Below, in pieces: positions 34,562 to 42,187 of a stretch of 64,000 nucleotides of DNA (the first letter of the stretch is position 1; each line of letters opens with the position of its first letter). Source of the DNA: Clostridium_AI sp964409685 (GTDB lineage: Bacteria; Bacillota; Clostridia; Lachnospirales; Lachnospiraceae); contig CAYPEJ010000004.1 of assembly GCA_964409685.1 (NCBI GenBank), positions 62,001-126,000 of the forward strand. Direction: 5' to 3'. A program made the position numbers and the translations under genes. The notes beneath the pieces are model-generated. The model had not been told where the DNA came from and made no database searches. It saw nothing but the letters and a program-made list of their open reading frames with translations.

Positions 34562-35417
34562 AAATCAAAATATACATACATTTATAGGCTGCGAGAGCGA
34601 ATATGAAGATGCAGATGTTGTGATATTTGGTGCGCCATTTGACAGCACTACATCTTACCGACCAGGAACACGTTTTGCAAGTTCAGCCATTCGCAATGAA
34701 AGCTTTGGAATTGAAACTTATAGTCCTTATCAAGATAGAGATTTAACGGATTACAACATCTATGATGGTGGTGATTTAGAATTACCATTTGGCAATCCAG
34801 AAGCTGCACTAAAGCAAATCGAAGACTATGTAGCAGAAGTATTAGAAGATGGAAAATTGCCACTAATGATAGGTGGAGAGCATTTAGTAACACTCGGTGC
34901 TGTTCGTAGTGTGGCTAAGAAATATGAAGATTTGCATATCGTTCATTTCGATGCCCATGCGGATCTTCGAGATGATTATCTTGGAGTAACATTATCTCAT
35001 GCAACAGTGCTACGTCGTTGCCATGATATCGTGGGAGATAATCGGATTTTCCAATTTGGTATACGAAGTGGAGACCGAGAAGAGTTTCGCTGGGGAAAAG
35101 ACCATGTGACTACATGTAAGTTCAATTTTGATACGCTAGGTGTAGTGGTAGAACAGCTAAAAGGTAAGCCAGTGTATGTGACCTTGGATTTAGATGTGCT
35201 TGATCCATCTGTATTTCCTGGAACGGGAACACCAGAAGCAGGTGGGGTTACTTTCATGGAATTATTAGAGGCACTGAAAAAAGTGTCCAGCTTATCCATC
35301 GTCGGTATGGATATGAATGAATTATCGCCAATCTATGACCAAAGTGGAGCGTCAACGGCATTGGCTTGTAAAATTTTACGTGAAATATTATTGATGCTCT
35401 CTCAGAATTATGAGTGA
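34554..35417 (+). CDS. speB: Agmatinase-like ureohydrolase
   Basis: A 287-aa manganese ureohydrolase. The metal-binding motifs are all there: GGEHLVTLG, HFDAHADLRDDY and LDLDVLDPSVFPGTGTPEAGG. It should split agmatine into putrescine and urea. The ATG at 34554 overlaps the speE stop (ATGAGTAA); a TTG three codons earlier is possible. It is the last gene of the first half of the polyamine operon; the other half resumes at 42188 beyond the inserted RiPP region. Confidence 0.85.
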   Translation: MSKNQNIHTFIGCESEYEDADVVIFGAPFDSTTSYRPGTRFASSAIRNESFGIETYSPYQDRDLTDYNIYDGGDLELPFGNPEAALKQIEDYVAEVLEDGKLPLMIGGEHLVTLGAVRSVAKKYEDLHIVHFDAHADLRDDYLGVTLSHATVLRRCHDIVGDNRIFQFGIRSGDREEFRWGKDHVTTCKFNFDTLGVVVEQLKGKPVYVTLDLDVLDPSVFPGTGTPEAGGVTFMELLEALKKVSSLSIVGMDMNELSPIYDQSGASTALACKILREILLMLSQNYE

Positions 35418-35529
35418 TTATGATTACATACTTGAGAATAATGTATTTTGAAAAGTAAATATTACTTTATGGTGAGATATACAGTTTTACCATATTTGGA
35501 ATTGGAACAGGGATGTTCACAGGAGCACC

Positions 35530-35593
35530 GCATTTTTCGATGAATTTGTCAAGTGTTTTGGTGAAAAGTGGTAGATTTTAATGAAAAGGAATC
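35530..35593 (+). repeat. Left copy of the imperfect direct repeat bordering the RiPP region
   Basis: Matches 42088-42152 over about 65 bp with nine differences by eye (about 86 percent). The core GTCAAGTGTTTTGG is identical in both. In the right copy the repeat overlaps the start of a transposase-like reading frame on the minus strand, so both may be ends of the same insertion element. Confidence 0.75.
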
Positions 35594-35597
35594 GTAA

Positions 35598-35840
35598 AGC
35601 CTTGAATTTATTGGCTTAGAGATTCCGAGAGATTATAATTATGGAAGGAGGCAAGAATCTTTCGGGTGGACAAAAGAGAATGGTTTCCATAACAAGGGTT
35701 TTGCTGAAAAAGCCAGATGTTCATAGCTTACACGAATCTACTACTTTTTTATTTTGGAACAGAAGTTAAAAAATGGAATTGTAAAATTTATTGAAAGTTC
35801 TAGAGATATGATTGTTCTCATCATAACCTACAAATGATAA
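35598..35840 (+). pseudogene. ABC transporter ATPase pseudogene
   Basis: The frame from 35641 reads GGKNLSGGQKRMVSITRVLLKKPDV and then HSLHESTT before a stop at 35767: a clear ABC signature (LSGGQ) and a Walker B remnant in which the ILDEATS block has become SLHESTT. Just before, in another frame, is IPRDYNYG (35623-35646), the sequence normally preceding the signature, so there is a frameshift. Further on, KFIESSRDMIVLIITYK resembles the switch-His strand with the His changed. The rest of the gene is gone. It may be a former copy of the exporter found intact just downstream. Confidence 0.65.
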
Positions 35841-35893
35841 ATCAGTCAGAAATATAAAAAATATTTTGAAGGAAAAGGATATGCGGTAAAAAT

Positions 35894-37672
35894 ATGGGCA
35901 AAAAGCAAAAAGCAATATTTATATTAAGCAATATATGTAAAATAAGAAAAAAAATTATTATAGTATATATGTTAAGTATTGTGGTTATGGGGCTTGCACC
36001 AGTAATGCAATTAAAGGTATTAGAAGAGATAATTAAAGTAATAAGTAATTCCTTAGCAAATGGTTTAGATAGTTCTTATGTAAAAAGGGGAGTTGGGTTA
36101 ATTATAATAGAGGGGATTTTGTTCGTCTCAATAAGTATGATCGATAATATCTCAGAATTGGTAAATAATTCATTAGTTCTAAATGTTCAATATAATACAA
36201 AGTCTATAATAGCAAAAAAAATAAGTACATTAGAATTGCATTTTTTTGACAATCCTGATTTGCTAGATTTATATCGAAATTGTATTACTCAAATGGATTT
36301 ATCAATAACAGAAATGGTTAATTTGATAACGGCAACAGCCACTACTATTGTGGGAATTTGTGGGTATATTGGAATTATTTTTGAGGTAAATAAATTTTTA
36401 ATTCTTATTATTTTAATTACTACGTTTCCAATGATGATATTGAAGGTACGTTTAAAAAAGAGATATTATGCTTTTGTTATTGAGAATACGAAAGCAAATA
36501 GAAGGATGGACTATTATTTTGATGTTCTTACTAAAGTGGAGTATTTTAAGGAACAGAAAACATATAATACTACGGAGTTTTTTTTGAATAAGAGAAAAAA
36601 AGAATACGATAGATATTACAAAAAGAACTTAGATATGAATCTGCGAGGATGTAAAGAATCCTTTGTTGCAAATTTGATAGGAAGAAGTGGAGCCATAGTT
36701 TGTATAAGTTGGCTGTTTTATGATTGTCTTTTGAAAAAAGTTCATATTGCAAAATTTGCCAGTGCATTTTATACAATTATAGGTATTCAAGATTCATGTG
36801 AAGCTGTATTTAATATTTTATCGACAAGTTATGAGAGTTTTTTATATTTCGATTTGTTTTTTCAGTTTATAGAGTACGAAAGTGAGAATAAGTGTGGAGA
36901 AGAAAAAATTGCTCAAAAAGAAAAGATTCAGATTGAATTTTCCAATGTATCATTTAAGTATCTAGGAGCAGAGCATTATGTACTGAAAAATGTTAATTTT
37001 AAAATAGAAGGAAATGGGCTATTTATTATAATTGGAGATAATGGTTCTGGTAAGTCAACAATTATGAAATTATTATTAGGATTGTATAAGCCAGAAAGTG
37101 GTAAAATTCTAATTAATAACATTGATTTGCAGGAATATAAAAGAACAGAGATACAAAGAATTTTTTCTCCAATGTTTCAAGATTATAATCATTATGCAAT
37201 GTCTCTAAAAGAAAATATCATGGTAGGGGATTTAAAGAAGAATAAGTCCTTTGATGAAAATATTAAAAAAAATAAATTTTTGGATATAGAAAAGATATCT
37301 AAAACACTTCCTGAAAGTTTCAGTACTCAATTAACTAAACTTTTTGATATGAATGGTGTTGAACTATCAACTGGACAGTGGCAAAGGGTTGCAATTGCAA
37401 GAAGTATTTTTAAGGATGGACAAGTATTTTTATGGGATGAACCTATGTCATCTATAGATGTTATAAGTGAAATGGGGTTAATGAATTGGATCAATGAAAG
37501 CCGAGAAAAAAAGACTTTTATTATGATTTCACATAATATGGATATTGCAAAAAGTGCAGACGGTATATTGGTTATGAAAAATGGAAAAGTGGTAGCTAAA
37601 GGAACGCATCAAGAATTGATGGAAAAGTATGATAATTATTCAAGCGTGTATACGAAACAGCTTGATAATTAA
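35894..37672 (+). CDS. ABC exporter (membrane and ATPase fused), probable peptide exporter of the RiPP cluster
   Basis: A 592-aa half-transporter. The first 330 residues hold about five or six membrane helices; the ATPase has Walker A GDNGSGKSTIMKLLLG (about 378-393), a Q-loop in MFQDYNHYAMSLKENI, signature VELSTGQWQRVAIARS, Walker B VFLWDEPMSSID and switch His in MISHNMD. There is no N-terminal C39 peptidase, so leader removal must be done by another protein; a subtilase-like protein is encoded three genes on. It stands directly upstream of the short Cys-rich precursor gene (30 bp) and probably exports the matured product. Confidence 0.78.
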   Translation: MGKKQKAIFILSNICKIRKKIIIVYMLSIVVMGLAPVMQLKVLEEIIKVISNSLANGLDSSYVKRGVGLIIIEGILFVSISMIDNISELVNNSLVLNVQYNTKSIIAKKISTLELHFFDNPDLLDLYRNCITQMDLSITEMVNLITATATTIVGICGYIGIIFEVNKFLILIILITTFPMMILKVRLKKRYYAFVIENTKANRRMDYYFDVLTKVEYFKEQKTYNTTEFFLNKRKKEYDRYYKKNLDMNLRGCKESFVANLIGRSGAIVCISWLFYDCLLKKVHIAKFASAFYTIIGIQDSCEAVFNILSTSYESFLYFDLFFQFIEYESENKCGEEKIAQKEKIQIEFSNVSFKYLGAEHYVLKNVNFKIEGNGLFIIIGDNGSGKSTIMKLLLGLYKPESGKILINNIDLQEYKRTEIQRIFSPMFQDYNHYAMSLKENIMVGDLKKNKSFDENIKKNKFLDIEKISKTLPESFSTQLTKLFDMNGVELSTGQWQRVAIARSIFKDGQVFLWDEPMSSIDVISEMGLMNWINESREKKTFIMISHNMDIAKSADGILVMKNGKVVAKGTHQELMEKYDNYSSVYTKQLDN

Positions 37673-37679
37673 ATAAGTT

Positions 37680-37920
37680 GGGGATGAAGTAAAGGAGAGG
37701 CTATGGAATTAAAGAAATTAAATAAAGTAAGTATTGAAGAGAATAATGCAACGCAATTAGCAAAATGTACATGTTATTGTTTTTGCTTTGTTAGTAAAGC
37801 GACAGGTTATGCAAGTATGGGTGTAAATACAGGAGTGACAACAATGGCTGCAAAAGGCTTATATGATTTTGTATTTAAGAGGAAGTAATAATAAAAATAT
37901 ATAGTTAAAAATTCATCCCC
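37680..37920 (+). repeat. 9-bp inverted repeat enclosing the precursor gene
   Basis: GGGGATGAA (37680-37688) just ahead of the precursor ribosome site is exactly complementary to TTCATCCCC (37912-37920) just after the gene. In RNA the two could pair and form a loop holding the whole precursor message. Confidence 0.45.
37703..37888 (+). CDS. Cys-rich RiPP precursor peptide (CLI_3235-like)
   Basis: A 61-residue peptide behind a strong AAAGGAGAGG site. A leader of about 20 residues rich in Lys, Glu and Asn (MELKKLNKVSIEENNATQLA) is followed by KCTCYCFCF, four Cys in strict alternation (CxCxCxC), and a Gly/Thr/Ala-rich tail (GYASMGVNTGVTTMAAKG) ending in lysines. Alternating Cys after an N-x-x-T-type leader end is the layout I know from the clostridial CLI_3235 class of bacteriocin-like precursors handled by CcpM radical SAM enzymes. 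It lies between the exporter and the maturase. The mature structure is unknown; thioether links from the Cys are expected. Confidence 0.72.
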   Translation: MELKKLNKVSIEENNATQLAKCTCYCFCFVSKATGYASMGVNTGVTTMAAKGLYDFVFKRK

Positions 37921-37942
37921 ATTATTAAGAGAAAGGAATAAT

Positions 37943-39277
37943 ATGAGTAATTATGTAATTCTAACATTTAATGAGAGTAAGTATCTATATGATGCGTATG
38001 ATAATCAATTGAGTAAGATTTCAGATGAATTGAGTGAATTAATTCAAAGTGAAAATACAGGATATAGATATTTTAGTCTCATCAAAAATTATGGGATTCG
38101 TGATGTACTAGAAGAAAAGCGTTTAGTTATTGACATACCAATTGTTGACCAAAGTAATAGATGGAAAATAGAGAATAGACAAAAGCATTTGGTTTTGTCA
38201 TTAACAGAAAAATGTAATATGAGATGTGATTATTGTGGTTATAGAAATAAATATAATAAAGATTACATTCAGACTGTAATGAGTAATGAAACAATGAAAA
38301 AGGCTATTCAGCAGTTTTTTAGTCACTCAATTATGTCTGAAGAGGTATTTATATCATTCTATGGCGGAGAACCTTTAATTGAATATGGTAAAATAAAGAC
38401 TGCTGTTGATTTCTGTAAAGAAAGTCATTTTGGGCAAAAAGTATATTTTTGTATTACAACGAATGGGTTGAGTTTAAACGAATCATTTGTTGATTTTCTT
38501 GTGGAGAATCACTTTCTTCTTGTAGTAAGTTTAGATGGCCCCAAAAGTATTCATGATCGATATAGAAAAAGTGTAGATGGAGGAGATACATTCTCTACAA
38601 TAATAAAGAATATTAAGCTTATAAAAAGAAAGTATCCATCATTTTACGAATCGAATGTTATGTTCAATGCAGTGATAGCACCACCTTATTCATTTGATTT
38701 GTTAGCAAATTTTTTTGAATATTCAAAAGTTAATATGATGGATTTGAAATTGACTGAATATTTTGAAAAATACGTTGAAAAATTGAATATTGATACAAGT
38801 GGTAATAAATCTGATGAAAAGAGACCTGTGTATGATATTATGCTTACAATCAAGGAATTAAAGAAATTTCATATGATTTCTAAAGATTTAGCACATAAGA
38901 TAATGGAACCTTGTGGGTATTGTATGCCATTTAGTAAACGTGTTTTTGTAAATCCAAGCGGAAAAGTATTTATTTGTGAAAAGGTTTCAGATAGTCATGA
39001 TACATATGTTATTGGCAATGTGGATAATTGGATTGACTATACGAAATTAGGAAATTTGTTGGAATGTTCAAAGAAAAGAGTTGAAGAGAATTGCCTTGAC
39101 TGTTGGGCGATTAGATTTTGTAGTACATGTTTTATAAATGAGACAGAAATGAATAATGATGGAGATTACTGTGAGGCAATGAGACAGAAAATAGAGAGAG
39201 AATACGTGAAATATATTGAATTAGTAGAAATGCAACCAGAATTAATTTCGTTATTCAATAAGTTTTCGATTGATTAA
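37943..39277 (+). CDS. Radical SAM/SPASM peptide maturase (CcpM-like)
   Basis: A 444-aa enzyme. The radical SAM cluster motif is C91-NMR-C95-DY-C98, followed by SFYGGEPLIEYG and VVSLDGPKSIHDRYR, all typical of the family. The C-terminal SPASM/twitch domain carries the extra cysteines (MEPCGYCMPF, FICEKVSD, ENCLDCWAIRFCSTCF, GDYCEAM) for auxiliary Fe-S clusters. The N-terminal 80 residues could hold a precursor-recognition fold. Such enzymes build thioether bonds from Cys thiols in short peptides. The gene follows the precursor by 54 bp and overlaps the next gene by 8 bp. Confidence 0.85.
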   Translation: MSNYVILTFNESKYLYDAYDNQLSKISDELSELIQSENTGYRYFSLIKNYGIRDVLEEKRLVIDIPIVDQSNRWKIENRQKHLVLSLTEKCNMRCDYCGYRNKYNKDYIQTVMSNETMKKAIQQFFSHSIMSEEVFISFYGGEPLIEYGKIKTAVDFCKESHFGQKVYFCITTNGLSLNESFVDFLVENHFLLVVSLDGPKSIHDRYRKSVDGGDTFSTIIKNIKLIKRKYPSFYESNVMFNAVIAPPYSFDLLANFFEYSKVNMMDLKLTEYFEKYVEKLNIDTSGNKSDEKRPVYDIMLTIKELKKFHMISKDLAHKIMEPCGYCMPFSKRVFVNPSGKVFICEKVSDSHDTYVIGNVDNWIDYTKLGNLLECSKKRVEENCLDCWAIRFCSTCFINETEMNNDGDYCEAMRQKIEREYVKYIELVEMQPELISLFNKFSID

Positions 39278-40991
39278 ATATTGTGCTAAAGAAGATGAAA
39301 GGATTGCATATAATAATATGGATTATGATTTTTATAAACGAAATTATAGTGGGAACTGTGTGAATATTGCAGTAGTAGATTGTGGTATTGTGAGTAATAT
39401 AGTAAATTGCAAGAGACATTATTTGGTGAGAAATGACGAAGTCATAGAAATGCAAAAGGGATTCAATGAATTAATAGATTATCATGGAACATATTGTGCG
39501 CTGGAGATTAAAAAAGTGGCACAAAATGTTGAGATTTTTGATTTTAATGTGGCTGATGAAAATCATAAAATCAGCGAAAAGAGTATCATATGTGCATTGA
39601 AGTTTATCCTGAATCTTGATATAGATATCATAAATATATCCATGAAGTTAATTTCTTTTAGCAAGGAATTATTGAATGTTATGGAAGAAGTTTATAAGAG
39701 GGGCATCTTTCTTTTAGCTTCTGCAGATAGAGAAGTGTCTTATCCAGCAGATATGAAGTTTGCACTTTCTATACGAAGCAGAGTGGGAGTTGACGATATT
39801 CTGCATGTAAATGAAAAGTCAGTTTACATTGGTAAGAATAAGTATAGTTATTTGATTAATAATCGAATTATCAATCTTGAACCTTCAGCTAGTTTGGCAT
39901 GTGCATACTATGCAGGAGTATTGGCACTTGTTCTTGAAGGAAGTGTTTTGTTGAGTTTTAAACAGATTTGTGAAAGATTGGGTTTTTTCCAATTTCAGCC
40001 TGAACAAACGCATGAAACACTTGCGCTGATAAATGATAATACGGTTATTATAGATACAAGTCATGAATTATCTTTCTTTTCACAATTTAACGAATTTCTA
40101 GATGATAAAATAATAGGTATTTATGAAGCAAAAAAAGATTGCTTTTTATCTTTGAAAAAAGAAGTGATTAATTATGAACAGGTAGAACATATTATAGAGA
40201 TAAATTCTGAACATTATCAAAAACAACCAATGTCAAATCAAACTCGTTTTTGTAATGTTCCATACAAATTGTTAGGAAATTTCACCACAACTGAAAATTC
40301 ACTACGTATTAAAGAATATGATAATCCAGATGTTGAGTTTATTAAGTATATAGATAAACCGATAATTTATATAGCTAGTTCGGCATGCGGTACACAAAAA
40401 TTTGAGACATTACTACAATTACAGAAACAGCTAATGAATGTAGATGTTCATGTAGGTTCTATTACGAGTAATCCTTTGGGCAACATTATGGGAATATCGA
40501 CGTATCAGTATCCAAAAGAAATCATATTTCCAAAGATCGTATATCAGATAAATCAGACATTGGATAATATAGCCCGCATTGAAGGTATAGATATGCTCCT
40601 TGCAGATATACCAGGAGGAATGGCGAAACTTAATTGGCACAACCAGAATAATTTTGGGATGCTATTTAAGGCGTTTCTTATGGCTGCGGACGTAGATATT
40701 GTTTTAATAATGCTGAATGAGGGACTTGTTTGGAATGACATAGAAAAGGAGATACAAGTGATTAATTCTAGTGGTGTGCCAAATATTATTTTTTGCATTT
40801 CCGAATTGGCCTATGATATGAGTAGTATTGAAAGTGAAACAGGAGTTCGATTGGTTAAAAATGGATGTGAGAAAAACGAATTTTTTTATCAAGAAGCTGT
40901 AGAACATTTATCTGGCTACAAAGTTTTTCGGTTTAGTGAACTCTTAGATGGGGAATTAGTAAGATATATACTAAGTCTTTATCAACAATAG
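39270..40991 (+). CDS. Subtilase-like (S8) domain fused to a TIGR04066-type peptide maturation protein
   Basis: A 573-aa two-part protein. The first 260 residues resemble subtilisin: Asp37 in VAVVDCGI-like IAVVDCGIV, His72 in DYHGTYCA and Ser208 in SASLACAYYAGVLAL align with the Asp-His-Ser triad. The oxyanion-hole position (AAGN in subtilases) reads ASAD with Asp153, so activity is not certain. The second part (about 360-573: KPIIYIASSACGTQKFETLLQLQKQL ... DMLLADIPGGMAKLN ...) resembles TIGR04066 peptide maturation proteins of clostridial Cys-rich peptide clusters. It starts with TTG at 39270 inside the end of the maturase gene. The likely role is leader cleavage or chaperoning of the precursor. 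Confidence 0.65.
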   Translation: MIKYCAKEDERIAYNNMDYDFYKRNYSGNCVNIAVVDCGIVSNIVNCKRHYLVRNDEVIEMQKGFNELIDYHGTYCALEIKKVAQNVEIFDFNVADENHKISEKSIICALKFILNLDIDIINISMKLISFSKELLNVMEEVYKRGIFLLASADREVSYPADMKFALSIRSRVGVDDILHVNEKSVYIGKNKYSYLINNRIINLEPSASLACAYYAGVLALVLEGSVLLSFKQICERLGFFQFQPEQTHETLALINDNTVIIDTSHELSFFSQFNEFLDDKIIGIYEAKKDCFLSLKKEVINYEQVEHIIEINSEHYQKQPMSNQTRFCNVPYKLLGNFTTTENSLRIKEYDNPDVEFIKYIDKPIIYIASSACGTQKFETLLQLQKQLMNVDVHVGSITSNPLGNIMGISTYQYPKEIIFPKIVYQINQTLDNIARIEGIDMLLADIPGGMAKLNWHNQNNFGMLFKAFLMAADVDIVLIMLNEGLVWNDIEKEIQVINSSGVPNIIFCISELAYDMSSIESETGVRLVKNGCEKNEFFYQEAVEHLSGYKVFRFSELLDGELVRYILSLYQQ

Positions 40992-41040
40992 TTATCATAG
41001 CCTTAAGTGTAAATCATGGTTAAGAAGGAGAGGAAGAAGT

Positions 41041-41772
41041 ATGAACGAAAACTATATCCAAAAAATTTTTATAGACTGGAATCATGTCTCAGAAGGCTCT
41101 TATTTAAAGGAAATTACTTCAATATGCGATTTACGATGTCTGGAATTTAATAATAGAATTACATTTTTCACAGGCGAAAATGGAACTGGAAAATCCACCC
41201 TGTTAGAAGCCATTGCTGTTGCTTATGGTTTTAATCCAGAAGGTGGAACTCTTAACTATAACTTTTCTACATACGATGATGTTTCAGAACTAAGTAACGC
41301 AATTCGTATTAGCAAGGGATATCGAAGACCAAAAGGAAATTATTTCTTTCGAGCAGAAAGTTTTTTTAATGTTGCAAGTAAATTAGAAGAATATAGAGAT
41401 TATACGCCGAAGGAAGTCTTTTATGAGCGATATGGTGGAAAGTCATTGCATGAGCAGTCACATGGAGAAAGCTTCTTGTCTTTTTTTCTTAATAATCAGA
41501 AAGAGGGATTGTATATCATGGATGAACCAGAAGCTGCACTTTCTCCACAGAGACAGTTATCATTGTTTATTCAAATTGCAAAAATGGCAGAAAGAGGTTC
41601 ACAGTTTATTATTGCAACACATTCGCCAATTCTTCTTGGGATTCCAGGAGCAAGTATATATTCATTTGATAACAGTGAGATTAGTCCTTGTAATTATGAA
41701 GAAACCGAATGCTATAATGTAATGAAAATGTTTATTAATGATAGAGAACTGTTAATCGCAAGACTACTTTAA
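41041..41772 (+). CDS. AAA/ABC-type ATPase (COG3910-like)
   Basis: A 243-aa soluble ATPase: Walker A FTGENGTGKSTLLEA (about 46-60), signature-like SHGESFLSFF, Walker B GLYIMDEPEAALSPQRQ and switch IIATHSPILLGIPGA. This is the compact 'predicted ATPase' type found alone in many genomes; the family has no settled role. It has AGGAGAGGAAG before the ATG and stands 49 bp after the subtilase-like gene, and so may be the last gene of the RiPP cluster or a passenger. Confidence 0.72.
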   Translation: MNENYIQKIFIDWNHVSEGSYLKEITSICDLRCLEFNNRITFFTGENGTGKSTLLEAIAVAYGFNPEGGTLNYNFSTYDDVSELSNAIRISKGYRRPKGNYFFRAESFFNVASKLEEYRDYTPKEVFYERYGGKSLHEQSHGESFLSFFLNNQKEGLYIMDEPEAALSPQRQLSLFIQIAKMAERGSQFIIATHSPILLGIPGASIYSFDNSEISPCNYEETECYNVMKMFINDRELLIARLL

Positions 41773-41801
41773 TCAAATCAGGTTATTGTTTGAAAAATTG
41801 G

Positions 41802-42122
41802 TTATTCATATGAATTGAGGAATAGAAAACATTCTGTATAATATGTTACTATAGTTATATCACATGATACAGACCAGATTTTCTCGTTTGTATAAGAAAG
41901 GTCAAGATTCCAGAAACAGTCAATGATCTCCCCTGTGGAACGAACGATAGAATCAGGATGGGAATAATATTTACGAAGATTAGTAACAACAAAGTTCTGG
42001 TAGTCAGTATGACTGCCGCAGTTAATAGGTAACAAAAAATCGCCCCCAATCGAAAAATATGCCTTATAAATAAGGGCGCGAAGCGTCGCATTTTTTGATG
42101 AGTTTGTCAAGTGTTTTGGCAA
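41802..42122 (-). pseudogene. Transposase-like N-terminal fragment
   Basis: A 106-residue minus-strand frame with LPINCGSHTDYQNFVVTNLRKYY and SHPDSIVRSTGEIIDCFWNLDLSYTNEKIW, which I read as the N-terminal part of an insertion-sequence transposase; this is from memory of similar sequences and no catalytic domain follows. The fragment ends before any DDE motif. Its start overlaps the right copy of the 65-bp repeat. It is taken as the scar of an insertion element at the right border of the RiPP region. Confidence 0.4.
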
Positions 42123-42152
42123 AAAAGTGGGGGATTTTAATAAAAAAGAATC
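42088..42152 (+). repeat. Right copy of the imperfect direct repeat bordering the RiPP region
   Basis: Matches 35530-35593 (see there). It ends 36 bp before the start codon of the carboxynorspermidine dehydrogenase gene. Confidence 0.75.
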
Positions 42153-42187
42153 TGAGAGATTATTTTACTATTAGGGAGGAATTGAAA

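Larger units (their letters stand above)
35418..35893. other. Decayed DNA between speB and the RiPP cluster
   Basis: No intact gene. It contains the left copy of a 65-bp direct repeat (35530-35593) and the remains of an ABC-transporter ATPase (35598-35840). Confidence 0.7.
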
